A stretch of DNA of 35,520 bases from a virus: positions 1 through 35,520 of the IMG/VR virus record IMGVR_UViG_3300046533_000344; one strand, given 5' to 3'. The notes beneath the pieces were generated by a model, which searched no databases, was not told the origin of the DNA, and saw only the letters and a program-made list of their open reading frames with translations. Positions 7,653 to 14,671 of the stretch are shown here, piece after piece. Positions within the stretch are counted from its first letter, which is position 1. Each line of letters starts with the position of its first letter. A program made the position numbers and the translations under genes.

Positions 7653-7726
7653 CAGGTCTTTGTCCCTTTGCCCCGGATCTTGGTTTTCCAGTCCTTCGCC
7701 TTGGGAAGCGGAGGGTTCTTGCTCAT
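7652..7726 (-). CDS. basic micro-ORF (24 aa)
   Basis: ATG at 7724-7726 overlaps the upstream TGA (ATGA) and has GAGG seven bases upstream; its TGA overlaps the ATG of the HTH gene. The product (MSKNPPLPKAK then DWKTKIRGKGTKT) is very basic. Coupling at both ends suggests it is translated, perhaps only to link its neighbours. Confidence 0.45.
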   Translation of the reverse strand: MSKNPPLPKAKDWKTKIRGKGTKT

Positions 7727-7830
7727 CGGTAGCCTCGCGCGAGGTACTCGATGTAGACGAGCGCCCCGAAGATGATGATCGCTTCGACGGTGAAGTAGAC
7801 GACGTCACGCCGCGAACCGGGCCAGCTCAT
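7723..7830 (-). CDS. single-span membrane microprotein (35 aa)
   Basis: ATG at 7828-7830 overlaps the upstream stop (ATGA), and its own stop overlaps the next ATG. After MSWPGSRRD comes one hydrophobic helix, VVYFTVEAIIIFGALVYIEY, ending LARGYR. Positive charges on both sides leave topology unclear. Function unknown. Confidence 0.6.
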   Translation of the reverse strand: MSWPGSRRDVVYFTVEAIIIFGALVYIEYLARGYR

Positions 7831-8288
7831 CGACGCCCTTTCCACTCGTTCCGCGTCAGTGCCAGCACGTCCCAGTAGTCGCCGTAGATGTACTCGCCGT
7901 CGACCTTCGCCATCGGGTATTTGCCGCCCTCGATGACGCGGCAGCAATCGTACGTTCCGTAGATGTGGCTCAACTTCTCGGTGACAAGGTTCCGCACCGT
8001 GACGCGAATATCAGGCGCGTTGTTGTAGCGCATGTAACCGAGACCGGAGGCGTGCCAGCCCTCCGGCGCGATCTCCATACTGACGACCCGGCCCTGACAG
8101 AGTATTTCGCCGGGCGCGTCGGTTGCCCACTCGAAGATGTAGTGCTTGCCGACCTCGCAATCGAGCAGCGTCAACTGGCGCGCGTAGACAGGCTCGACGC
8201 GGAAGCTATACACGTCAGGCTTCGCCTCGGCCAACTTCGGCACGAACGGCAGGCAGGACAGGAGACCGAGGAACCAGCGCCGGGTCAT
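7827..8288 (-). CDS. exported protein with twin-arginine-like signal (153 aa)
   Basis: The N-terminus MTRRWFLGLLSCLPFVPKLA has paired arginines followed by WFLG, a hydrophobic core and a cleavable AEA end. This resembles a Tat-type signal or, with the Cys at residue 12, a weak lipoprotein signal. The mature part is beta-rich with paired Cys (YDCCRVIEGGKYPMAK) and no known catalytic motif. Its stop overlaps the membrane microprotein start. An exported phage protein in this module could affect the envelope or exclusion; this is inference. Confidence 0.6.
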   Translation of the reverse strand: MTRRWFLGLLSCLPFVPKLAEAKPDVYSFRVEPVYARQLTLLDCEVGKHYIFEWATDAPGEILCQGRVVSMEIAPEGWHASGLGYMRYNNAPDIRVTVRNLVTEKLSHIYGTYDCCRVIEGGKYPMAKVDGEYIYGDYWDVLALTRNEWKGRR

Positions 8289-8509
8289 AGCGCGACTCCT
8301 GGGATGGCGTTCGGAGCCAGGACCTTCAGCGTGAACTCCTCGCCGGTCTGCGTGACCTCCAGGATGCTCACATAGTCAGAGCCGTTGCGGACAGCCTGCA
8401 GCATCGACTGGATGGCAACCATGTTCAGCATCAGCTTCATCCCAGGCCGAATCAGCGCCCGGCCGATGTGCGTGTCCGGTGGAGCATCCACGGTGCCGTC
8501 GGCGTTCAT
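8285..8509 (-). CDS. hypothetical protein (74 aa)
   Basis: ATG at 8507-8509 overlaps the upstream stop (ATGA). The sequence is MNADGTVDAPPDTHIGRAL followed by a helix (MLNMVAIQSMLQAVRNG) and a beta pair (VSILEVTQTGEEFTLKVLAP). No family recognised. Double coupling supports expression. Confidence 0.55.
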   Translation of the reverse strand: MNADGTVDAPPDTHIGRALIRPGMKLMLNMVAIQSMLQAVRNGSDYVSILEVTQTGEEFTLKVLAPNAIPGVAL

Positions 8510-8748
8510 GCCTTCTTCGCCTCAACCGGGACGACCGGCTTCTTCTTCGGAGGAACCAGCGCGACCGTCTTCACCAGCGTCGACCGCCCAGGAGGCACGC
8601 CATCCGCGATGGGCTTCGCCTCGTAGCCGCCTTCGACGATGTAGACGCCGACCGGAGCGCCGCCGTTCTCGCGCGAGTACTTCGCCGCCCAGTCGTCAGC
8701 CCGCCACTGGAGCGCGGCCCGACAACGGTTCCGAGGAGGAGCTGGCAT
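8506..8748 (-). CDS. hypothetical protein with Lys/Pro tail (80 aa)
   Basis: Starts MPAPPRNRCRAALQWRADDW, has a beta stretch (APVGVYIVEGGYEAKPIADG) and ends in a basic Lys/Pro tail (PPKKKPVVPVEAKKA). The tail could bind nucleic acid. The stop overlaps the start of the next gene. Not recognised. Confidence 0.55.
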   Translation of the reverse strand: MPAPPRNRCRAALQWRADDWAAKYSRENGGAPVGVYIVEGGYEAKPIADGVPPGRSTLVKTVALVPPKKKPVVPVEAKKA

Positions 8749-9102
8749 CTAGTGTGCGACTTCCTTCCGACTTGTCCGCTGGGTGAACCGGGAGACTTGC
8801 TGGTCCGGGAGCCAGGGATTGCCCTGGTCCGGCCGGGCCATGCGCTTCAGCGCCGCCTGGCGCTTCTCCGCCTCGGCGACCTCAAGCCGCCGCTTCTCGC
8901 CAGCCGCCTCCAGGAGGAGGTCGTCACGCCTGGCGTGAATGACCCTGACCGGCTTGATGAGGGTGTCGATGGCCTTGTCCTGTGCTGAACTGAACAGCCC
9001 GACCAGGAGGCGCTGCGCTAGGCTAAGCGCCGGAGAGTACGCGAACGCCAGCAGACAGAGGCCAGCCAGCGCGGACCATAGCTCGAAGGGTGTGACCCTC
9101 AC
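8749..9102 (-). CDS. membrane-anchored charged protein (117 aa)
   Basis: GTG start at 9100-9102 overlaps the KTSC gene stop (GTGA). An N-terminal hydrophobic segment (LWSALAGLCLLAFAYSPALS) is followed by a strongly charged helix (LEAAGEKRRLEVAEAEKRQA) likely to be a coiled coil. One-span topology with a helical cytoplasmic or periplasmic arm is similar to i-spanins in outline, but no partner outer-membrane lipoprotein gene overlaps it. Function unknown. Confidence 0.55.
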   Translation of the reverse strand: MRVTPFELWSALAGLCLLAFAYSPALSLAQRLLVGLFSSAQDKAIDTLIKPVRVIHARRDDLLLEAAGEKRRLEVAEAEKRQAALKRMARPDQGNPWLPDQQVSRFTQRTSRKEVAH

Positions 9103-9350
9103 GATGGAACCTGGTCATGGTTGAGCGCCTCAACCTCAGCGTCCGACAGCCGAACGCCCTTATGGTCCGGGTGCGAACCCAGCCGCTGGAGCCAGCTTCC
9201 CTTGGACGGTGCGCGGAGGAGCGCCGCGTGCATCTCCGCCGTCACGCCGTCGAACTTGTAGAACCGTCCGTCTTTATACTTCACGACCAGGCCAGCGGGC
9301 CGTAGCCCGACCGCCTCAACGTGCGAACTCGTCACCGTCGTCATCAGCAT
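9099..9350 (-). CDS. KTSC domain protein (83 aa)
   Basis: KTSC-type domain: GLVVKYKDGRFYKFDGVTAE then LLRAPSKGSWLQRLG. The family is small, often found in phages and next to lysyl-tRNA synthetase-like proteins, and is of unknown function. Start ATG 9348-9350 has AAGGA five bases upstream. A promoter-like sequence lies at 9385-9414. Confidence 0.75.
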   Translation of the reverse strand: MLMTTVTSSHVEAVGLRPAGLVVKYKDGRFYKFDGVTAEMHAALLRAPSKGSWLQRLGSHPDHKGVRLSDAEVEALNHDQVPS

Positions 9351-9384
9351 ACCAGTCCTTGTGGGTTGGGCCAGGATGAGGCAC

Positions 9385-9414
9385 AGGATAGCACCCTACC
9401 GGCCCAGCCGTAAA
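9385..9414 (-). promoter_or_regulatory. weak sigma70-like promoter
   Basis: On the minus strand TTTACG (9409-9414) is separated by 18 bases from TATCCT (9385-9390), in the 73-base gap before the KTSC gene. The 18-base spacer and TATC-T box match the two stronger promoters at 11467 and 33075, which raises confidence a little. Confidence 0.4.
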
Positions 9415-9423
9415 GATCTTCTG

Positions 9424-9672
9424 TTAACTTGCCGCCTCGCCCAGCCCGCCGGTCTTCCGCTCCAGGTGGGTCAAGGTCTCCAGGCAGAGCGCCTGCCAGC
9501 GGGTCGTGATGGCCGTCTGCCGCTTCGCCAGCTCGACCAGGTCGAGGACCGTCCCGGTCAGCCGAGCCATGTGTAGCTCGGCCCGCATCTGGGTAATCGC
9601 TTCCTGCATCTGCCTGTCCGGGTCCGGCAGGACGCCCTCCCGGCTTTCGATCCGTACGCTGACAGGTATCAT
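9424..9672 (-). CDS. hypothetical helical protein (82 aa)
   Basis: Begins after the cassette GGAGACGAGGATG. The first part (MIPVSVRIESREGVLPDPDR) is beta-rich, and the remainder is helical (MQEAITQMRAELHMARLTG, VLDLVELAKRQTAITTRW). It may oligomerise. No known family. Confidence 0.6.
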   Translation of the reverse strand: MIPVSVRIESREGVLPDPDRQMQEAITQMRAELHMARLTGTVLDLVELAKRQTAITTRWQALCLETLTHLERKTGGLGEAAS

Positions 9673-9681
9673 CCTCGTCTC

Positions 9682-9933
9682 CTATTCGTAAACCACCGTG
9701 ATGCCGTCCATCCCGGCTGCGTTGAGCTGCTTCGTCATCGCCTCCGCCGTGGCTTGCCCGGTCGCCTGAATGTACTGGTAGTACGCGTCGGCCTCGGCCT
9801 TCATCAGACGACGCCGCCAGCGGAGGTAGCGGTTGATCCGCCGCCGCGTCGGCGACCTGACCTTGACGAGGAACAGCGCCAGCCCGATGTTCGACAGATC
9901 CTTCTTCGTCTTCCGAGGAAGCCGGGTCTTCAT
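9682..9933 (-). CDS. basic hypothetical protein, paralogue of next upstream gene (83 aa)
   Basis: ATG at 9931-9933 overlaps the upstream stop (ATGA). The N-terminus MKTRLPRKTKKDLSNIGLAL and the stretch RRRINRYLRWRRRLMK are strongly basic. The first part repeats the RLPRKxKKxL and R-LRW-R pattern of the 109-aa neighbour, so the two probably arose by duplication. A helical, acidic tail follows. Nucleic-acid binding is plausible. Confidence 0.55.
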   Translation of the reverse strand: MKTRLPRKTKKDLSNIGLALFLVKVRSPTRRRINRYLRWRRRLMKAEADAYYQYIQATGQATAEAMTKQLNAAGMDGITVVYE

Positions 9934-10259
9934 GCTGGCCGACTTGTCCCGGCGATGATGCCGATGTCAGGGCCAGCCCAGACGAGGCCGGTCTTCCGCT
10001 CCCAGCGGAGCAACCGGCTGACCAGCTTGTAGTCGCCTCTCCGCATGCGGAGCGCGAACGCACGCTTCGCCAGCGCCTTCTTCATCTTCCGAGGAAGCCG
10101 AGGCCCATGTTGACCGAGCACGGCAAGCTGTCCCAGCGGCTTACGCAGCCCGACGATGGCGTCCGTCGCCAGCCTGCCGTGCTCGGCCAAGTCCTTCATC
10201 GACGCCGTCATCTGGTCGACAGCCGCGATGATGAGCGCGGTGGCCTCGTCTCCGATCAT
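9930..10259 (-). CDS. hypothetical protein with basic C-terminal motif (109 aa)
   Basis: ATG at 10257-10259 overlaps the stop of a membrane microprotein (ATGA). The N-terminal half is a helix (ATALIIAAVDQMTASMKDLA). The C-terminal half holds PRLPRKMKKALAKRAFALRM and LLRWERKTGLVW, related to the following gene. No enzyme motif. Confidence 0.55.
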   Translation of the reverse strand: MIGDEATALIIAAVDQMTASMKDLAEHGRLATDAIVGLRKPLGQLAVLGQHGPRLPRKMKKALAKRAFALRMRRGDYKLVSRLLRWERKTGLVWAGPDIGIIAGTSRPA

Positions 10260-10378
10260 CGAATAACTAGCCAGCGCGCGATGCTCGCACCGATGAGCAG
10301 CGCCAGTGTGACGACCCAGATCGGCGCGTCCAGCTCGACGTTCAGTCGGCCGTGCCTGACGCTCACGTCGAACGTCAC
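10256..10378 (-). CDS. single-span membrane microprotein (40 aa)
   Basis: GTG at 10376-10378 overlaps the upstream TGA (GTGA), and its own TGA overlaps the next ATG. A charged N-terminus (MTFDVSVRHGRLNVELDAP) is followed by one helix, IWVVTLALLIGASIARWLVI. Coupling at both ends supports it. Function unknown. Confidence 0.6.
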   Translation of the reverse strand: MTFDVSVRHGRLNVELDAPIWVVTLALLIGASIARWLVIR

Positions 10379-10626
10379 AGGATGACCCAGTCGTCCGCCG
10401 CGAGGTCGCCTTCGCTGACGAGTAGCTTGTGACCGCCAGCGATCCTGTCGCCGATGCTGTCCGCGATGTAGATGTGCAGGAAGCCGCCCTGCATGAAGAT
10501 CTGGTCACCGTCCGGCCAGCTCAGTCGACGGGCGGACTGCCCGGCGAGGAGCGCGGTGATGAGGACGTCGCCGAATCGGCGCTGTGTCTTGGAAGCTGTC
10601 GGTGTAGCTGTCGGTGAACCTGCCAT
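10375..10626 (-). CDS. DUF2829/Tad2-like protein, candidate anti-Thoeris factor (83 aa)
   Basis: The arrangement FGDVLITALLAGQSARRLSW, then a beta-rich middle (FMQGGFLHIYIADSIGD), then SEGDLAADDWVIL matches the DUF2829 pattern of an N-terminal 'F-AL-G--v-R--W' and a C-terminal 'D--A-DW'. Known Tad2 proteins of this family bind and sequester the cyclic ADP-ribose signal of Thoeris defence. The assignment rests on these short motifs only, and many DUF2829 proteins are untested. It starts after the cassette GGAGACGACGATG and lies directly downstream of a terminator, so its expression would need read-through or an unseen promoter. Confidence 0.6.
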   Translation of the reverse strand: MAGSPTATPTASKTQRRFGDVLITALLAGQSARRLSWPDGDQIFMQGGFLHIYIADSIGDRIAGGHKLLVSEGDLAADDWVIL

Positions 10627-10637
10627 CGTCGTCTCCT

Positions 10638-10670
10638 GAAGAAAAGCAGGCCAGCGCGGTGCTGGCCTGC
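10638..10670 (-). terminator. Rho-independent terminator
   Basis: A perfect 10-bp stem (GCAGGCCAGC paired with GCTGGCCTGC) at 10646-10655 and 10661-10670 with a 5-base loop. On the minus strand it is followed by TTTTCTTC. It ends the unit made of the genes at 10681-11378. Confidence 0.85.
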
Positions 10671-10680
10671 CGGTGAACGC

Positions 10681-10992
10681 TTACTGTTTGAACGGCGTGC
10701 CTGCCGCGAACGCGAACGCCGCCTCGTCGCCGACCTTGATCTCGACCGCGATGTTGTCGGTCAGGACGCCGTCGGTGACGCTCACGATGGCCGCGCTCGA
10801 CAGCGGGCCGACCGCGCTCAGGAGCTTCGAGTTCGGGTCGCCCGCCGGGTCATCCAGCACCTTGACGATGGACTCGTCAGCCGACGTGAAGACGAGCGTG
10901 CCGCCCAGGGGCTGCGGGTTGCCCTTGCTGTCGACTGCACCGCCGATGGTGACGAGAACATTCTCGTCGGCTTCGATTGAGACATTGAACAT
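10681..10992 (-). CDS. Ig-like beta-sandwich protein, possible decoration protein (103 aa)
   Basis: The pattern MFNVSIEADENVLVTIGGAV, then GTLVFTSADESIVKVLDDP, then AAIVSVTDGVLTDNIAVEI resembles a bacterial Ig-like (Big2-type) domain. Such small proteins often decorate capsids or tails, but they can also be secreted adhesive parts. A very strong SD (AAGGAG, about eight bases before ATG) and a terminator straight after the stop suggest high expression. It is the last of three genes behind a consensus promoter. It ends TPFKQ, like the KPFKQAI end of the 82-aa neighbour. Confidence 0.6.
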   Translation of the reverse strand: MFNVSIEADENVLVTIGGAVDSKGNPQPLGGTLVFTSADESIVKVLDDPAGDPNSKLLSAVGPLSSAAIVSVTDGVLTDNIAVEIKVGDEAAFAFAAGTPFKQ

Positions 10993-11013
10993 GGTGACTC
11001 TCCTTGGTGGTTG

Positions 11014-11262
11014 TTAGATAGCCTGCTTGAATGGTTTACCGAACGTGACCTTGAACCCGACCGCGACACCAGCCGACACGGCGTCGAAGACGTCCTGATA
11101 CGGCGCGCGAACATCGAACGATACGCCGCTTCGGAGCGTGACCTCTGTGCCATCCCGGCCCTCGTCGCCCAGTGCGTCTACTTCGGCTGCGAGGAACATC
11201 GCCCTGTTCTGTCCGTGATGGTCGACCATGACGACGTACGGCCCGACGCGCTTCGCTGTCAT
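11014..11262 (-). CDS. hypothetical beta-rich protein (82 aa)
   Basis: Strong SD (AAGGAG six bases before ATG at 11260-11262). Starts MTAKRVGPYVVMVDHHGQNR and ends VTFGKPFKQAI. Mostly short strands (TEVTLRSGVSFDVRAPYQDV). Middle gene of the promoter-terminator unit. It may be related to the following Ig-like protein through the shared PFKQ end. Function unknown; a virion role is possible. Confidence 0.6.
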   Translation of the reverse strand: MTAKRVGPYVVMVDHHGQNRAMFLAAEVDALGDEGRDGTEVTLRSGVSFDVRAPYQDVFDAVSAGVAVGFKVTFGKPFKQAI

Positions 11263-11378
11263 TGGCTGCTCCTTACTGCTCTGGCCCGAACCTTGAGACG
11301 CTGCACAGATCGGGCCAGCGATGCGACACGCCGCTTCAGGCCGAGAATAGACGGGTCGCGTCCCTTCGTCTTCGTCAT
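11259..11378 (-). CDS. basic microprotein (39 aa)
   Basis: First gene after the promoter at 11467-11496. ATG at 11376-11378 has AAGG eight bases upstream. The product begins MTKTKGRDPSILGLKRRVAS and continues as a strongly basic helix (LARSVQRLKVRARAVRS). The stop overlaps the next ATG. It may bind nucleic acid or serve as a leader peptide. Confidence 0.55.
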   Translation of the reverse strand: MTKTKGRDPSILGLKRRVASLARSVQRLKVRARAVRSSQ

Positions 11379-11466
11379 CGTACCGCCTTCGTGTAACTTC
11401 GATTGCGAGGTTGTCGTCGACCGGGTTGTCACGCCGGTCACATCATCGCCGTCTTCACGCGGGAGG

Positions 11467-11496
11467 ATGATAAGACCAAGCCGCCGCCGTTGTCAA
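11467..11496 (-). promoter_or_regulatory. consensus sigma70 promoter
   Basis: On the minus strand the perfect -35 TTGACA (11491-11496) is followed after 18 bases by -10 TATCAT (11467-11472), a few bases downstream of the terminase stop. The transcript would have a leader of about 80 bases before the 39-aa gene. The same -35, spacer length and -10 occur at 33075. Confidence 0.8.
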
Positions 11497-11500
11497 GTGA

Positions 11501-12715
11501 TTAGTAGAAGATCGGGAATGGCGCGCCGAACTCCAGGCTCGCCCGCGACCCAGACGTGAACGCCGAGCGCGCCAGCGCCAGCGCGCAGACCGCGTCATCG
11601 TGCAGCCCGGACGGAGCCGAGTATCGCACGCCGGTCCGCGTCGACTCGAACTCGAATGCCTCCAGCTCGTCGACGATGACGCCCTCCGGGAATCGAATGG
11701 CCCGCTGCTGAATCGCGAGCGCCAGGCCCTCCATGATCTGCTGCTTCGACGATGCGCTGAACTTGAAGCCCTCGTATTTGCCAGACGGGTTGCGCCGCTG
11801 GATGGCCTCGACTACCGGGTCGCCGACGCCGGTCGAATCAATCAGCGCGCGCGCGGTCCCAGTCGCCTCCAAGATCGCCGCGACGGTTTCTCCCCACGGC
11901 TTCTGGAACCGCACGAACCGACACGCGCGCCCGTCCTCGTCGAGCGCGATGCCGACCGTCCAGTCGAAGGACTTCGCCAAGTCCCAGCCCCAGACAACCG
12001 GAGGCTCGTCCGTCAGATTCCCGACGCAGGCGCGAATGGCCGAGAGGCCGAACGGGTTGCCCGCGTCGTCCGACGGCTCCGCCAGGTACAGCTCCCGGAA
12101 GACTGCCTCTGGAAGCTGCTGCCGCGCGTCCTCCACTTCCTCGGCCGACAGGAAGCCCGCCAGGACCGCGTCGTGGCAGACGATCTTCGCGTATGACATG
12201 TTCGGCGCGTGACTCTGCGCCTTGCGCGCGATGTGGTACGCCCAGTTCCGCCGCCCCTTCACGTTGCCGATGATCCGAACGGGACCTTCCGTCGCCGTCA
12301 GCGTCGACCGGACCGCGTGCCAGGCTTCCTCCTTGACGCGCGTCGCCTCGTCGATGACCGCCGCGTAGACGTCGTCGCCGTACAGGGAGTCGGGATGGTC
12401 CGCGCCCTTGCACCAGATGATCGCGCCGTTCTTGAGGGTCAGCGTCAGCTCGGTCTCGTTGGCATGGTAGACGCGCCGAGGGAGCGCATGCTTCAGCCGC
12501 CGGAAGACCATCTTGGCCTGGTCGCGAATCGGCGAGACCCACCAGAAGTTCTGGTGCGCCTGCCCCATCATCGCTTGCTCGGTCAGCCAGACCATGCAGC
12601 CGGTCGTCTTCCCGACCTTGGTCGAGGCTTCGACGATGCCGTAGCGGGCATCGCCGAACAGGGCCGTCAGTTGGTAGTCGGCGAGTTTAGGACGTGTGTA
12701 CGTCCACGCCGTCAT
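11501..12715 (-). CDS. terL: terminase large subunit (404 aa)
   Basis: Packaging motor ATPase and nuclease. Walker A is STKVGKTT at residues 31-38 and Walker B VYAAVIDEA at 116-124, with D122-E123 catalytic. The coupling region SPIRDQAK lies between them. The C-terminal RNase-H-like nuclease shows VVWGWDLAKSFDW (D245), LIDSTGVGDP (D293) and LHDDAVCALALA (D372-D373). It is about 100 residues shorter than many large terminases but has all core motifs. ATG overlaps the stop of the small subunit-like gene (ATGA). A strong promoter for the following cassette lies right after the stop. Confidence 0.93.
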   Translation of the reverse strand: MTAWTYTRPKLADYQLTALFGDARYGIVEASTKVGKTTGCMVWLTEQAMMGQAHQNFWWVSPIRDQAKMVFRRLKHALPRRVYHANETELTLTLKNGAIIWCKGADHPDSLYGDDVYAAVIDEATRVKEEAWHAVRSTLTATEGPVRIIGNVKGRRNWAYHIARKAQSHAPNMSYAKIVCHDAVLAGFLSAEEVEDARQQLPEAVFRELYLAEPSDDAGNPFGLSAIRACVGNLTDEPPVVWGWDLAKSFDWTVGIALDEDGRACRFVRFQKPWGETVAAILEATGTARALIDSTGVGDPVVEAIQRRNPSGKYEGFKFSASSKQQIMEGLALAIQQRAIRFPEGVIVDELEAFEFESTRTGVRYSAPSGLHDDAVCALALARSAFTSGSRASLEFGAPFPIFY

Positions 12716-13110
12716 TGTGGAGAGGACAGATTGAGCGTGAAGGCCAGCGGTTCGCCGTCAGCTCCCGCGTGCTCCAGCTTCGTCGGCGCGTCCAGGCCCA
12801 GGAGCTTCGCCCGCCGGTCCATCACCGCGACGACCGCGCGAACGGCCTTCTCGTCGCCAGCCTTGACCTTGGGCCAGAGCGCCAGCACCAGCTTGTCGCA
12901 CCGCTCCAGCTCCAGCTCGCGTAGCTTCTCGGCCTTCTTCGCCGACAGCGCCGCCAGCTCGCCGAGCGCGGCCTGGACATCCCGATACGCCGTCTGATGG
13001 TTGACGCCGAGCTGCGCGCCGATCTGCCGGTAGCGTACGCCCGCGATCCTTAGCTCCAGGGCCTTCCCGCGCCGCTCTATCGCCGCTTCCGATTGGCCAG
13101 TCTTAGGCAT
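12712..13110 (-). CDS. terS: terminase small subunit-like HTH protein (132 aa)
   Basis: Start taken at ATG 13108-13110 (MPKTGQSEAAIERRG), which overlaps the methyltransferase stop. An N-terminal helix-turn-helix reads LRIAGVRYRQIGAQLGVNHQ then TAYRDVQAALGE. A long helix follows (LSAKKAEKLRELELERCDKL) that could oligomerise, then RAVVAVMDRRAKLLGLDAP, the usual late part of such proteins. Small terminases recognise the packaging site as a ring. The assignment rests on this architecture and on the ATGA overlap with the large subunit. Confidence 0.8.
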   Translation of the reverse strand: MPKTGQSEAAIERRGKALELRIAGVRYRQIGAQLGVNHQTAYRDVQAALGELAALSAKKAEKLRELELERCDKLVLALWPKVKAGDEKAVRAVVAVMDRRAKLLGLDAPTKLEHAGADGEPLAFTLNLSSPQ

Positions 13111-14509
13111 CGATCTTCTTCGCCTTCTTCCCCGTGAACGCTTCCCAGCGGTCGATGGCAACCTGCACGTACGTCGGGTCCAGCTCGATGGCGAAGACCT
13201 TCCGGGAGGTCATCTCGCCCGCGATGATCGTCGACCCGGAGCCTGAGAACGGCTCGAAGACCTCCAGGATGGCATGGTTCCGCATCGGCCGGGCCATGCA
13301 CTCGACCGGCTTCTGGGTACTGTGAATCGTGTCGCCCGTCTTATCGCGCGTCTCGATATCCCAGACCGTCGAGTCCATCCCTTCAGGGAGCGCGTCGACC
13401 TCGGTGGAGCCGCACGTCTGACAGGTGTGGACGGTCGGAACAATCGGCCAGACCGTCGACTGGTTCCGCTTCCCGCCCCAGTGACCGGTCCGGTTGTCCT
13501 TGACCGCGTAGAAGCAGGTTTCGTGCTGCCAGTGGTAGTGACCGCGCGAGAGGACGATCCGTGGCTTACGCCAGATGATCTGGCTCCTGACGCCGAACGC
13601 CGCCTTCGTCAACGAGTCCTGGACCTCCGAGCAGGCGACCGAGGCGTGCCAGACGTACGCGACATCGCCAGGGAACAGCTTCCAGACCTCGGTCCAGTCC
13701 GCCCGGTCGTCGTTCATCACCTTGCCCATGCGGTCGGACTTGTTCACGCCCGCGCGCGTCCGCCACTCCGGGTCGTACTCGACGCCGTACGGCGGGTCCG
13801 TGACCATCAGGAGAGGCTTGGCCCCAGCCAGCAGCCGGTCGACCGCCTCAGCCGACGTGGAGTCGCCGCAGAGCAGCCGGTGCGGCCCCAGCTCGAACAG
13901 GTCGCCAAGCTGGATCTCGGTGTGCTGCTTGGCCGGGACGGAGTCCGGGTCGGTTAACCCACCGTTAGGTTTCGCGTCCGCTTCGTACAGCGCCGCCAGC
14001 TCGTCCTCGTTCCAGAAGGTGCTCAGGTCGACGCCGTCCGCCGCCAGGGCCTTCAGGACCTCGGTGTCCCAGCCGTCCGCCAGCTCAGCCGCCCGGTTGT
14101 CGAAGATGGCCAGGCGCGCCTTCTGCTCAGGCGTCAGCCCGCGCCGCCGGACCGCGATGATCGTGTTGCCGTCCGCCTCGACCACCTGGACCTTCGTCAG
14201 CCCGGCTTCGCCAGCCGCCTCGATGGTCGCGTTCCCGGCCAGGACGACGTTGTCCTCGTCGATGACGATGCTCCTGGCTGCGCCGACCTCGTTCAGGGCA
14301 TCCACGATGGTGCCGACGTTGCGAGGCGTGTGCTTCCGGGCGTTCTTCGGGTCGGGAACCAGGTCGGAGATGTGGGTCGTCGGGCCGTCGCCAGCCGAGG
14401 GAGCGACCGGAGGAGGCTGCTCGGTGACGAGCTGTGTCGCGCGCGGCTTGGTCTTCTTTGGCGGAACTTCAGCCTGCAGAGCGAGATGCGCGCCGTCTGA
14501 CTCGGCCAT
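13103..14509 (-). CDS. ParB-like domain fused to beta-class DNA methyltransferase (468 aa)
   Basis: Residues about 45-150 form a ParB/Srx-like module (LVPDPKNARKH, then LAGNATIEAA). This N-terminus is common on phage methyltransferases. The catalytic part has MVTDPPYGVEYDPEW at about 236-250 and, near the C-terminus, VFEPFSGSGSTIIAGE for AdoMet binding. The order DPPY before FxGxG is that of beta-class N6-adenine or N4-cytosine enzymes. A CxxC pair (CQTCGST) lies in the target-recognition part. It lies just upstream of the terminase genes and may protect phage DNA from host restriction. The exact target base is not visible. Confidence 0.88.
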   Translation of the reverse strand: MAESDGAHLALQAEVPPKKTKPRATQLVTEQPPPVAPSAGDGPTTHISDLVPDPKNARKHTPRNVGTIVDALNEVGAARSIVIDEDNVVLAGNATIEAAGEAGLTKVQVVEADGNTIIAVRRRGLTPEQKARLAIFDNRAAELADGWDTEVLKALAADGVDLSTFWNEDELAALYEADAKPNGGLTDPDSVPAKQHTEIQLGDLFELGPHRLLCGDSTSAEAVDRLLAGAKPLLMVTDPPYGVEYDPEWRTRAGVNKSDRMGKVMNDDRADWTEVWKLFPGDVAYVWHASVACSEVQDSLTKAAFGVRSQIIWRKPRIVLSRGHYHWQHETCFYAVKDNRTGHWGGKRNQSTVWPIVPTVHTCQTCGSTEVDALPEGMDSTVWDIETRDKTGDTIHSTQKPVECMARPMRNHAILEVFEPFSGSGSTIIAGEMTSRKVFAIELDPTYVQVAIDRWEAFTGKKAKKIDA

Positions 14510-14542
14510 TCTCGCCTAGAGTAGCACAGACCAGCCAGGTCG

Positions 14543-14671
14543 TCAGAATCTCCGCCTCCAGGCGTACGCCCAGAGCATCAGCGGGAGAGGCCAGGGCGAC
14601 CCGGCCATCCAGAGGACCGAGCCGGTCAGGAGCGTCAGGACGAACCGGTCGCGCGGACCGAGCCGCCTCAT
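14543..14671 (-). CDS. small membrane protein (42 aa)
   Basis: ATG at 14669-14671 overlaps the helicase stop (ATGA). MRRLGPRDR is followed by two hydrophobic runs (FVLTLLTGSVLWMAG and PLPLMLWAYAW) and ends RRRF. A two-helix hairpin is likely. Function unknown. Confidence 0.6.
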   Translation of the reverse strand: MRRLGPRDRFVLTLLTGSVLWMAGSPWPLPLMLWAYAWRRRF

